64,000 bases of DNA from UKL13-2 sp044229235 (GTDB lineage Bacteria; Pseudomonadota; Gammaproteobacteria; Burkholderiales; Usitatibacteraceae): assembly GCA_044229235.1 (NCBI GenBank), contig JBGATH010000018.1, forward strand, positions 16,081 to 80,080, given 5' to 3'. The notes below the pieces were generated by a model. The model worked only from the letters and a program-made list of their open reading frames with translations. It did no database searches and was not told where the DNA came from. The first letter of the stretch is position 1; each line of letters starts with the position of its first letter. Below, one piece after another: positions 1 through 7,943 of this stretch. A program made the position numbers and the translations under genes.

Positions 1-1
1 G

Positions 2-970
2 CGCGCGCAGGACCTGATCCTGCGGCATCGCGTCCGCGACTATCGCAATGACGATCTCGCGCGGCAGTATCCGCAGCTGCCGCTGATCGAGGATGCCATC
101 TACAACTACGGCTTTTTCCACCGCGATACACGCAGCCTGCTGCATCCGCGCATCCGTTCGCCGCGCTGGGACGACTTCATGGCCTCTCACCAGGCACTGC
201 GCCGCAAGGTGCTGCGCTACTTCAACGACGCCGACGAGGCGCACCCTCGGGACATCGAGGAATATTGCGGCGCCGGCGCGCGTGGCAACGGCTGGGGCGG
301 GCGCTCCTCGGCCACGACGCTGATGCTTGAAGGCCTGCACATGGAAGGCACCCTGCATGTCTGCCGGCGCGACAGCGGTATCAAGGTGTATTCGCTGGCA
401 ACCGATCCCGGAACAAAACGAAAGCCGGCGGAACGCGCCGACGAGCTGATCCTGATGATGGCCGGCCTGTACGCACCGGTGCCGCAAAAAACCCTCATGC
501 CGCTGGTGCGCGGCATGGGCAGATACCGCCCCGGGGCGGACTATGTTGCACGTTACGAAAGTCTGGTGAAGCGCGGGCTGCTGCGGCGCGAGCCGGTGGA
601 TGGACTGGTTTACGTCTGGCCGGCGGCGGCCAACATCGCGGCTGAAGCGGTCGATGAGGTGCGCCTGCTCGCGCCGTTCGATCCGGTGGTCTGGGACCGC
701 GTGCGTTTCGAACACTTGTGGGGCTGGGAATACCGATTCGAAGCCTACACGCCGGCAGCGAACCGCAAGCTGGGCTATTACGCAATGCCGATGCTGTGGC
801 GCGATCGCGTCATCGGCTGGGCCAATGCGACTATGGATGCGGGCAGATTGAAACTGGAGCTCGGCTATGCCGGGCGCAAACCGGGCGGCGCGGAAGGCGC
901 GCGCTTCCGCGCGGCATTGGAGGTCGAACGCGCGCGCTTTGCGCGCTTCCTGGGGGTCAAGGAAGGTTGA
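2..970 (+). CDS. YcaQ-like winged-helix DNA glycosylase family protein (5' end outside window)
   Basis: The reading frame is open from the first bases of the window to a TGA at 968-970, so the N-terminus is missing and about 322 residues remain. The sequence resembles the winged-helix YcaQ/AlkX family of interstrand-crosslink DNA glycosylases. Supporting stretches are an early LIEDAIYNYGFFHRDT segment, a central LLAPFDPVVWDR and a GWEYRFEAYTP motif, which is the family's most recognisable C-terminal region. The family unhooks crosslinked or alkylated bases in the cytoplasm. The gene is followed convergently by a small exported protein gene 24 bp away. Family assignment is fairly secure; the exact substrate cannot be read from the sequence. 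Confidence 0.75.
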   Translation, partial: RAQDLILRHRVRDYRNDDLARQYPQLPLIEDAIYNYGFFHRDTRSLLHPRIRSPRWDDFMASHQALRRKVLRYFNDADEAHPRDIEEYCGAGARGNGWGGRSSATTLMLEGLHMEGTLHVCRRDSGIKVYSLATDPGTKRKPAERADELILMMAGLYAPVPQKTLMPLVRGMGRYRPGADYVARYESLVKRGLLRREPVDGLVYVWPAAANIAAEAVDEVRLLAPFDPVVWDRVRFEHLWGWEYRFEAYTPAANRKLGYYAMPMLWRDRVIGWANATMDAGRLKLELGYAGRKPGGAEGARFRAALEVERARFARFLGVKEG

Positions 971-994
971 TCGGCCCCGCGCCCGCGCCGCAGA

Positions 995-1351
995 CTATTT
1001 CTTGTCGGCCTTCGGGTCCTGCGTGTCTTTTTCCAGCAGCTTGTTGATGCTGGCGACAAATTCATTGTATTCGGCCACAGCGGCGTTGCCGGCATCGATG
1101 TAGACCTGGGCCTGCGCGCGCTGGTCGGCGGTGTATTTCTGCAGGCAGTCCTTGTAGGTCACCATATCCGCATTGAATTCCTTGAAGACGCGCTCTGGTG
1201 CCAGCCGGCCGGGGTACTCGGGCTGCTTGCAGCCATGCTTGGCGGCGGCGGGTGGCGCAGCTGGCGGTGCGGCGGGCTTGGCGACCGGCGTCTGGGCCAG
1301 GGCCGGAGAAATGAGGGCCGTCAGCAGGCCGGCAAGAAGGAGTCGATGCAT
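995..1351 (-). CDS. Small exported hypothetical protein
   Basis: I do not recognise this 118-residue protein. The frame stays open upstream, but the ATG at 1351 begins a good signal peptide (MHRLLLAGLLTALISPALAQ), so I chose that start. The predicted cleavage after ALAQ leaves a Pro/Ala-rich linker of about 20 residues, then a roughly 80-residue mainly helical domain with two cysteines (in HGCKQPEYPG and YKDCLQKY) that could form a disulphide in the periplasm. The C-terminus is charged and lysine-rich. It lies 74 bp downstream of dxs on the same strand and could be co-transcribed with it, but nothing ties it to isoprenoid synthesis. Confidence 0.6.
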   Translation of the reverse strand: MHRLLLAGLLTALISPALAQTPVAKPAAPPAAPPAAAKHGCKQPEYPGRLAPERVFKEFNADMVTYKDCLQKYTADQRAQAQVYIDAGNAAVAEYNEFVASINKLLEKDTQDPKADKK

Positions 1352-1425
1352 GATGATTCCTGGCAGGTTCTTGTTCGCGGAGACGGCACGCCCGAACTCA
1401 GGGAAAGACCGGCGCGCAAGCGTGA

Positions 1426-3354
1426 TCAGCCCGCCGCCTTTTGCTGCGCGCCATTGCGCACCGCCATGCGTGCGAGCCATTCCCGTACCGACCGCACGAT
1501 GCCATCGCGGTTCAATCCGCAGTCGGCAAGCAGGACACCGGGGTCGCCGTGCTCGACAAACTTGTCCGGCAGGCCGAGGTGGAGGATCGGCATGCTGATG
1601 CCTTGTGCGGCTAGCGATTCTCCGACCGCCGATCCGGCGCCGCCCATGAGGGCGTTTTCCTCGATGGTGACCAAGTAATCGTGCGAAGCGGCCAGGCGCC
1701 CGATGAGCTCCGCGTCGATCGGCTTTACAAATCGCATGTTGGCGACCGTGGCGTTGAGCTCTTCACCCGCGTCGGTGGACGGTTTGACCATCGAGCCGAA
1801 CGCGAGGATGGCCACGCGCGCCTTGCGCACGCTGGCTTCAAAGCCGCGGATCTCGCGCACCACCAGACCCTTGCCGATCGGCAGCGCGGTCATTTCCTTG
1901 TCGATGGCCACCCCCGGCCCGGTGCCGCGCGGATAACGGATGGCGCTGGGCGAATTCAGCATGAAGCCGGTGTAGAGCATCTGCCGGCACTCGTTCTCAT
2001 CGGAGGCGGCCATTACCGTCATGTTCGGAATGCAGCGCAGGAACGACAGGTCGTACGCGCCGTGATGCGTCGGGCCGTCCGCGCCGACCAAGCCGCCGCG
2101 GTCGAGCGCAAATACGACCGGCAGATTCTGCAGCGCCACATCGTGAATCAGCTGATCGTAGCCGCGCTGCAGGAACGTCGAGTAAATCGCCACCACCGGC
2201 TTCATGCCGTCGGCGGCCAGGCCGGCGGCAAAGGTCACGGCATGCTGCTCGGCGATGGCCGTGTCGAAATAGCGCCCGGCATATTCCTGCGAAAAGCGCA
2301 CCAGCCCGGAACCCTCGCGCATCGCCGGCGTGATGCCGATGAGACGCTGGTCGCTTGCAGCCATGTCGCAAAGCCAGTCGCCGAAGATCTGCGTGTAGGT
2401 CGGCTTGGGTTTGGCGTCGGCTGCAGGCGCCGGCTTGACGATGCCGATTTTCGGGTCGAACTTCGACGGCCCGTGGTAATTGATCGGGTCTTCCTCGGCC
2501 AGCTTGTAGCCCTGGCCCTTGCGGGTGACGATGTGCAGGAACTGCGGGCCGTCGAGCTGGCGGATGTTGTTGAGCGTATCGACCAGTACATCGATATTGT
2601 GGCCGTCGATGGGACCGGTGTAATTGAAGCCGAATTCCTCGAACATGGTCGAGGGCGTGATCATGCCCTTGGCGTGCTCTTCGACGCGCTTGGCCAGCTC
2701 CTTGAAGGTTGGCGTGGCAGAGAGGATGCGCTCCGCGGTCTTCTTGGTGGTGGCGTAGAAGCGGCCGGACATGAGCTTGGCCAGGTAATTGTTGAGCGCG
2801 CCGATCGACTCCGAAATCGACATGTCGTTGTCGTTGAGGATCACCAGCACGTTTTCACGCGCGATGTTGTTCATGGCTTCGAACGCCATGCCGGCAGACA
2901 TGGCGCCGTCGCCGATGACGGCGATGGCCTTGCGTTTGATGCCCTGCTGGCGCGCCGCCACGGCCATGCCCAGCGCCGCCGAAATCGAGGTGGAGGAGTG
3001 GGCGGTGCCGAAGGTGTCGTAAACACTTTCCTCGCGGCGCGGGAAGCCGGCCAGGCCGCCCTTCTGCCGCAGGTGCGCCATGCCGCCCTTGCGGCCGGTG
3101 AGAATCTTGTGGCCGTAGGTCTGGTGGCCCACGTCCCAGACGATGCGATCTTCGGGCGTATTGAAGGCGTAATGCAGGGCGATGGTCAGCTCAACCGTCC
3201 CCAAGTTCGACGAGAAATGCCCGCCGGTGGTGGCGACCGACTCGACGATGAATTCGCGCAATTCCGTTGCGAGCACGGGTAACTCGCGCCGGTCAAGCTT
3301 GCGCAGGTCGGAGGGGTCGTCGATCTTGTCGAGTAACGGGTATTTCGTGGTCAT
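1426..3354 (-). CDS. dxs: 1-deoxy-D-xylulose-5-phosphate synthase
   Basis: A thiamine-diphosphate enzyme that condenses pyruvate with glyceraldehyde 3-phosphate, the first step of the MEP isoprenoid pathway, and also supplies DXP for thiamine and pyridoxal synthesis. At 642 residues it has the usual length. Visible landmarks are the N-terminal GGHFSSNLGTVEL histidine motif, DVGHQTYGHKILTGR, the ThDP-binding GDGAMSAGMAFEAMNN followed by NDND, and the transketolase pyrimidine-domain stretch DGPTHHGAYDLSFLR. The start ATG at 3354 gives MTTKYPLLDKI, as in homologues. It lies 12 bp downstream of ispA, forming the common xseB-ispA-dxs operon. Confidence 0.97.
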   Translation of the reverse strand: MTTKYPLLDKIDDPSDLRKLDRRELPVLATELREFIVESVATTGGHFSSNLGTVELTIALHYAFNTPEDRIVWDVGHQTYGHKILTGRKGGMAHLRQKGGLAGFPRREESVYDTFGTAHSSTSISAALGMAVAARQQGIKRKAIAVIGDGAMSAGMAFEAMNNIARENVLVILNDNDMSISESIGALNNYLAKLMSGRFYATTKKTAERILSATPTFKELAKRVEEHAKGMITPSTMFEEFGFNYTGPIDGHNIDVLVDTLNNIRQLDGPQFLHIVTRKGQGYKLAEEDPINYHGPSKFDPKIGIVKPAPAADAKPKPTYTQIFGDWLCDMAASDQRLIGITPAMREGSGLVRFSQEYAGRYFDTAIAEQHAVTFAAGLAADGMKPVVAIYSTFLQRGYDQLIHDVALQNLPVVFALDRGGLVGADGPTHHGAYDLSFLRCIPNMTVMAASDENECRQMLYTGFMLNSPSAIRYPRGTGPGVAIDKEMTALPIGKGLVVREIRGFEASVRKARVAILAFGSMVKPSTDAGEELNATVANMRFVKPIDAELIGRLAASHDYLVTIEENALMGGAGSAVGESLAAQGISMPILHLGLPDKFVEHGDPGVLLADCGLNRDGIVRSVREWLARMAVRNGAQQKAAG

Positions 3355-3366
3355 GCGATTCGTTTT

Positions 3367-4269
3367 CTAGTACTCGCGGCGAACAATGAATTCGGCCAGC
3401 TGCCGCAGGCGGTCGGCCCGGTCGTCAAAAATGCTGACGGCGTCCACCGCGTCGGCCAGCAACTCATCGGCAAATTTCTTCGCCGGTGCCATCCCCAGCA
3501 AGCTCACGTAGGTCGGCTTGTTGGCCTCCTGATCCTTGCCCGCCGTCTTTCCCAATTTCTCGGTATTAGACTCGCAATCGAGAATGTCGTCCACTACCTG
3601 AAAGGCCAGGCCGACACACTTGCCATAGCGATCCAGGCGCGCGGTGTGTTCCTCGGCAAGGGCGTGTCCGCACATGGCGCCAAGCACCACCGAGGCACGA
3701 ATCAGCGCGCCGGTCTTGAGGATGTGCATGTACTCGAGTTCCGGCAGGGTCATCTGCCGGCCGGCCGCCTTGCCGACGCTGGCAAGGTCGATTGCCTGGC
3801 CACCCGCCATGCCGCGGGAGCCGCAGGCGCGCGCGAAAATGCGCGCCATTTCCACCTGGGTTGTCGGCGAATCATTGAGCGGCTGTGAAACCATCAGCTC
3901 GAAGGCCAGCGCCTGCAGGGCATCTCCGGCGAGCAATGCAGTGGCCTCGTCGAACTCCACGTGACAGGTGGGCTTGCCGCGGCGCAGCACGTCGTTATCC
4001 ATGCTCGGCAGGTCGTCGTGCGCCAGGGAATAGGCGTGAATCATTTCCAGCGCTGCTGACAGGATGCGCACGCGCTCCAGCGGCGCATCGCTTACCAGTC
4101 CGGCCGCATGGGCCAGCATGGGGCGCACGCGTTTGCCGCCGCCGAGCGTGGCGTAACGCATGGCGTCGTGAAGCCGGGTCGGTTCGACGCTCGCCGCGGG
4201 CAGCAGCGCATCAAGCGTGCGTTCCATTTCGCCCGCGGTGATGCGGGCCCAATCCTGGAAATCGGACAT
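3367..4269 (-). CDS. ispA: Farnesyl diphosphate synthase (short-chain trans-prenyl synthase)
   Basis: Makes farnesyl diphosphate from IPP and DMAPP/GPP in the cytosol, feeding undecaprenyl phosphate, quinone and other prenyl products. The 300-residue protein shows both aspartate-rich Mg-binding motifs of the family: DDLPSMDND (first, with the bacterial two-residue insert) and DDILD (second). GGGKRVRPML and a GKTAGKDQEANKPTY segment after the second motif are also typical. The frame is open upstream into xseB, but the ATG at 4269 (MSDFQDWA) matches family N-termini and leaves a 44-bp gap after xseB. It lies between xseB and dxs in one operon. Confidence 0.95.
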   Translation of the reverse strand: MSDFQDWARITAGEMERTLDALLPAASVEPTRLHDAMRYATLGGGKRVRPMLAHAAGLVSDAPLERVRILSAALEMIHAYSLAHDDLPSMDNDVLRRGKPTCHVEFDEATALLAGDALQALAFELMVSQPLNDSPTTQVEMARIFARACGSRGMAGGQAIDLASVGKAAGRQMTLPELEYMHILKTGALIRASVVLGAMCGHALAEEHTARLDRYGKCVGLAFQVVDDILDCESNTEKLGKTAGKDQEANKPTYVSLLGMAPAKKFADELLADAVDAVSIFDDRADRLRQLAEFIVRREY

Positions 4270-4313
4270 GAGGGAAGTTTCTGTGCAGATCGAAGCGATG
4301 AATGGCGGATTGG

Positions 4314-4553
4314 TTACTGCGGCAGGTCTTTGAGCTCGCCGGCGTCGAGCACTTTGATTTTCTGCTCGGCGTCCTTGAGCACGCCTTCGCAGAACTTCAG
4401 CAATTCCGTGCCGCGCTGATACGCAGTCAGGGACTGCTCGAGCGGCAGGTCGCCGCTCTCCATTTTTTCGACCAGTGCATCCAGCTCGGTGAGCGCGGAT
4501 TCGAAGTCCTTGGGAACGGCGGGGCTGGCGGCTTTGGGCATGGCGCGAGGCAT
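4314..4553 (-). CDS. xseB: Exodeoxyribonuclease VII small subunit
   Basis: A 79-residue helical subunit that multimerises with XseA to form exonuclease VII, which degrades single-stranded DNA. The family signature is clear: FESALTELDALVEKMESGDL followed by a PLEQSLTAYQRG segment and a C-terminal helix rich in charged residues. It has a short N-terminal extension rich in Ala and Pro (MPRAMPKAASPAVP), common in betaproteobacterial homologues; an internal ATG four codons in could also serve. It is the first gene of the xseB-ispA-dxs unit and is divergent from the Rieske oxygenase gene. xseA is not in this window. Confidence 0.92.
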   Translation of the reverse strand: MPRAMPKAASPAVPKDFESALTELDALVEKMESGDLPLEQSLTAYQRGTELLKFCEGVLKDAEQKIKVLDAGELKDLPQ

Positions 4554-4741
4554 TGAAAATCAATCCGGAATCATAGCCCACCGACGGCTTCCCAGTCCAT
4601 GGCGGCAAGCCGCCGTCAATAGCGAAACAATAGTCAAAGTCATTGAAATTCCTTGCCTTTTCGAGGGGTGTGGGTCACAATCTCCGTTCCATTTCGTGGG
4701 TCCTCGCCAGGGGATTCGTAATACGGGACGGAGTCTGTAGA

Positions 4742-4814
4742 GTTAAAAGCTAACAAACTCAATCGCCCGGGTGTTGTTTTTACTTTGGTTTATTCGCGGC
4801 AGTTAGAAGCTACG
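4742..4814 (+). repeat. Direct repeat pair upstream of the Rieske oxygenase gene
   Basis: GTTAAAAGCTAAC at 4742-4754 and GTTAGAAGCTACG at 4802-4814 agree at 10 of 13 positions and start exactly 60 bp apart. They lie in the intergenic region shared by divergent xseB and the Rieske oxygenase gene, with the second copy 25 bp before the oxygenase ATG. Placement fits paired operator sites, but I have no regulator to assign and chance similarity is possible. Confidence 0.3.
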
Positions 4815-4839
4815 CGCGGAAAAATTGGAGGTAAGGACT

Positions 4840-5943
4840 ATGTCCAACCTGCTCGGAGCGCGAGAACTTTCTCCCGTTGCCACACAATTGCCGTTGTCCT
4901 GGTATTTCGACGAGTCGATCTACCAGCGAGAGCTCGAACTGCTTTTCAAACAAGGCCCCGGCTACGTCGGCCACGAATTGATGGTGCCCAACGCCAACGA
5001 CTACCGTGCGCTGGAAATGACCAACGGCGCCTGGTCGCTCATCAACAGCGGCAGCAACATCAACATGGTGTCCAACATCTGCCGGCATCGCCAGGCGGTC
5101 ATGCTCAAGGGCAGTGGCCGGCTGCCGTCTGGCAATCTGGTGTGCCCGCTGCACCGCTGGACCTACGACGGCGAAGGCCAGCTGCTGGGCGCCCCGCACT
5201 TTCCGCAGCAGCCCTGCCTGAACCTGCCGCGCAAAAACCTGCAGAAATGGAACGGCATGCTGTTCCAGGGGCCGCGCGATATCGCCGGCGACCTGGCGAA
5301 GCTTGGCTGTGCAAAGGACCTGGATTTTTCCGGGTATGTGCTCAACAAGGTCGATGTCACCGAATACAACTTCAACTGGAAAACCTTCATCGAGGTCTAC
5401 CTCGAGGATTACCACGTTGAGCCCTTTCACCCGGGGCTGGGCAAGTTTGTCGACTGCGGCAACCTCGAATGGGAATTCGGCGATTGGTACAGCGTGCAGA
5501 CGGTGGGCGTGAACAAGGCGCTGTTGCGCCCCGGCTCCGAGGTTTATCGGCGCTGGCATGAGATGGTGCTCAATTTTCGCCAGGGCGAAGCCCCCAAATA
5601 CGGCGCCATCTGGCTGACCTACTACCCCAACATCATGGTGGAGTGGTACCCGCATGTGCTGGTGATCTCCACCATCATTCCGCGCGGAACGGAAAGGTGC
5701 ACGAACGTCGTCGAATTCTATTATCCCGAGGAAATCGCCCTGTTCGAGCCGGAGTTCATTGCCGCGGAACAGAAGGCCTACGACGAGACGGCAATCGAGG
5801 ACGAGGAAATCTGCCAACGCATGAATGACGGTCGCAAGCTGCTCTGGCAGGAAGGCCGCGAGGAACAGGGGCCGTACCAGTCGCCGATGGAAGATGGCAT
5901 GGTCCACTTCCACGAGTTCGTCCGGCGCGAGCTGGCTGTCTAG
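4840..5943 (+). CDS. Rieske non-heme iron oxygenase, alpha-subunit type
   Basis: A 367-residue oxygenase of the aromatic ring-hydroxylating / choline-monooxygenase-like family. The Rieske 2Fe-2S ligands are Cys81-x-His83 and Cys102-x2-His105 (CRH and CPLH), 18 residues apart. The catalytic iron site is in YLEDYHVEPFHPGL, with likely ligands His192, His197 and a downstream acidic residue, and Asp190 as the bridging Asp. The ATG at 4840 was chosen because GGAGG lies 7 bases upstream; a TTG at 4825 is in frame but lacks support. No reductase, ferredoxin or beta subunit is adjacent, so the electron donor and substrate are unknown. In many betaproteobacteria this gene sits beside xseB-ispA-dxs, so it is probably part of the conserved backbone. 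Confidence 0.85.
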   Translation: MSNLLGARELSPVATQLPLSWYFDESIYQRELELLFKQGPGYVGHELMVPNANDYRALEMTNGAWSLINSGSNINMVSNICRHRQAVMLKGSGRLPSGNLVCPLHRWTYDGEGQLLGAPHFPQQPCLNLPRKNLQKWNGMLFQGPRDIAGDLAKLGCAKDLDFSGYVLNKVDVTEYNFNWKTFIEVYLEDYHVEPFHPGLGKFVDCGNLEWEFGDWYSVQTVGVNKALLRPGSEVYRRWHEMVLNFRQGEAPKYGAIWLTYYPNIMVEWYPHVLVISTIIPRGTERCTNVVEFYYPEEIALFEPEFIAAEQKAYDETAIEDEEICQRMNDGRKLLWQEGREEQGPYQSPMEDGMVHFHEFVRRELAV

Positions 5944-6090
5944 TTCCGCGGATGTGTTTCCCCGCCCGGCATTTCCTCTCGCCTGTCACTGATTGCGCGC
6001 TGCTTCGTCACCCGCCCGGCCGCGCGCGGTGAGCGCGGGCCTGCCTGCCGCCGCTCCGATCCCGATTTCCGTTCCCCCGGTCGGCGGACG

Positions 6091-6969
6091 ATGACATCTT
6101 CCTGGATGCTCATCGCCGGCGCGCTGTTCGCGACCATGGGTGTGTTTGCCAAGCTGCTCGCCGGCCAGTTCAGCGGGGCGGAACTGGCGATGTATCGCTC
6201 GGCTTTCGGTCTGTTGGCCATCGGCGCGTTCGTACTGTGGCGCCGCCAGACCTTGAAGACTCAATTCGCCGCCGGCCATCTCTGGCGCGGCCTGACGGGA
6301 ACGATCTCGCTGATCGCCTACTTTTATGCCATGACCGTGCTGCCGCTGGCTACCGCCATCACGCTCAACTACACCTCGCCAATCTTTCTGACGATGCTGT
6401 CGACGTTTCTGCTGAAGGAAAAGTTCAGCCCGCGCCTGCTCGCTGCCGTGGCGCTGGGATTCGTGGGCATTGCCCTGCTGCTAAGGCCGACGCTGTCGAA
6501 CGACCAGTGGGTGGTGGGCTTGATCGGCCTGGCGTCAGGATTCTTCGCGGCCTGCGCGTATGTCAACGTCAAAAAACTCGGTGACGCCGGCGAGCCGGAA
6601 TGGCGCGTGGTGTTCTATTTTTCGGTGGCAGGATCGTTCGGCGGTGCGCTCACACAGGGCGTGGCGGGCGAGTTTCACAGCGTGACTGCGCAGAACCTGT
6701 GGGCCCTGTTGGCCATCGGCCTGTCGGCGACCCTGGCGCAACTGGCGATGACGCGGGCGTACCACAGCGGCAACACCCTGCTGGTCGGCACCTTTGCCTA
6801 TTCCACGGTGATTTTTGCCGCGCTGGGCGGCTGGCTGGTATTCAACGAAAGACTGCCGCCGCTGTCGTGGCTGGGCATGGCAGTGGTGGTGATCAGCGGC
6901 CTGCTGGCCAAGCGGGCGACTACGAGCGATCGCAAGAATGCGCCGAGCCTGCCAGCCGAAGAGGATTGA
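6091..6969 (+). CDS. EamA/DMT-family transporter
   Basis: A 292-residue integral membrane protein with about ten hydrophobic segments arranged as two repeated EamA halves (roughly residues 5-135 and 145-270). It fits the drug/metabolite transporter superfamily of small-molecule exporters. The second half ends with the typical NERLPPLSWLGMAVVVISG pattern. The C-terminus is a short charged cytoplasmic tail. It stands alone between the Rieske oxygenase and the sulfurtransferase, with 147 bp upstream and 115 bp downstream, so context does not reveal the substrate. Fold-family confidence is high and substrate confidence is nil. Confidence 0.85.
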   Translation: MTSSWMLIAGALFATMGVFAKLLAGQFSGAELAMYRSAFGLLAIGAFVLWRRQTLKTQFAAGHLWRGLTGTISLIAYFYAMTVLPLATAITLNYTSPIFLTMLSTFLLKEKFSPRLLAAVALGFVGIALLLRPTLSNDQWVVGLIGLASGFFAACAYVNVKKLGDAGEPEWRVVFYFSVAGSFGGALTQGVAGEFHSVTAQNLWALLAIGLSATLAQLAMTRAYHSGNTLLVGTFAYSTVIFAALGGWLVFNERLPPLSWLGMAVVVISGLLAKRATTSDRKNAPSLPAEED

Positions 6970-7084
6970 GCCGCGGCCCGACATTTGCCCCCGCGGCTGT
7001 TACTCGGGCGGACAACATCTGCGACACAGCCTGCGCGGCAGGCGGGAGATAATGTCCGCTTTATCCTGATCCGTCTGCCCACCC

Positions 7085-7930
7085 ATGCTCGTCACCACAA
7101 CGCAACTGGCACAGCACCTCAACGACCCGCAGTGGTTTGTTTTCGACTGCCGGCACGACCTCATGGATTTGGCCAAAGGTGAGCGCCAGTACCGCGAAGG
7201 TCATATTCCCGGCGCGCATTTTGCGAATGTCGATACCGATCTTTCCGGCGAAAAGAACGGCAGCAACGGGCGCCACCCGCTGCCGTCACCGGCCGCCTTC
7301 ACTGCCTTCCTGGCGCGGCATGGCGTGACCAATTCCTCGATGATCGTCGCCTACGACGATGTCGGCGGGCAGTTCGCCTCGCGCCTGTGGTGGCTGGCGC
7401 GCTGGATCGGGCTCGCAAACGTGGCACTGCTGGACGGCGGCATCCCGAAATGGCTTGCCGATGGCCATGCATTGTCGAAGGACGTCCCCGACCCCGCCCC
7501 GGCTGCGCTGCGCGGCGACGCCGACCCGCTGATGCTCTGGAGCGCAGACCAACTGCTTGCGCACCTGAACGACCCGCAGTTTGCGCTGATCGATGCGCGC
7601 ACCGCCGAACGCTTCCGCGGTGATGTGGAACCGATCGACCCGGTGGCCGGGCACATTCCCGGTGCCCTGAACCGTTTTTACAAGGCAAACCTCAACCCGG
7701 ACCTGACGCTGCGTCCGGCCAGCGAACTCGCAAATGAATTCACGGCGCTGGCACCGGGCGTGCGCAGCGAGAACATCATTCATCAGTGCGGTTCCGGCGT
7801 GACGGCCTGCATGAATATCTTCGCCATGGAATACGCCGGTCTCAAGGGCGCCAAGCTGTATCCGGGCTCGTGGAGTGAGTGGGTATCCGATCCGTCGCGT
7901 CCGGTCGTCACCAGACAGAATTCACAATAA
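7085..7930 (+). CDS. sseA: Thiosulfate/3-mercaptopyruvate sulfurtransferase (tandem rhodanese)
   Basis: A 281-residue two-domain rhodanese that transfers a sulfane sulphur to cyanide or another thiol acceptor. The C-terminal domain holds the active-site loop CGSGVTA with Cys235; the Gly-Ser-Gly-Val form of the loop favours 3-mercaptopyruvate as donor. The N-terminal domain is the usual inactive copy, with Asp (AYDDVGGQ) where cysteine would be. DxR motifs (VFDCRHD, LIDARTAERFRG) begin each domain. A cytoplasmic location is likely because there is no signal peptide. It ends 13 bp before the start codon of the following S9 peptidase, so the two may be co-transcribed, though they share no obvious function. 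Confidence 0.9.
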   Translation: MLVTTTQLAQHLNDPQWFVFDCRHDLMDLAKGERQYREGHIPGAHFANVDTDLSGEKNGSNGRHPLPSPAAFTAFLARHGVTNSSMIVAYDDVGGQFASRLWWLARWIGLANVALLDGGIPKWLADGHALSKDVPDPAPAALRGDADPLMLWSADQLLAHLNDPQFALIDARTAERFRGDVEPIDPVAGHIPGALNRFYKANLNPDLTLRPASELANEFTALAPGVRSENIIHQCGSGVTACMNIFAMEYAGLKGAKLYPGSWSEWVSDPSRPVVTRQNSQ

Positions 7931-7943
7931 AGGAACGAAACAC

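Noticed and set aside
1681..3282. 533-codon open frame on the plus strand opposite dxs
   Set aside because: It is antisense to a clear dxs gene. The long frame comes from high-GC codon bias; its protein is His/Arg/Ala-rich with no domain I recognise.
4810..5913. 367-codon open frame on the minus strand opposite the Rieske oxygenase gene
   Set aside because: Antisense shadow of a gene with complete metal-binding motifs; no plausible start context or family resemblance.
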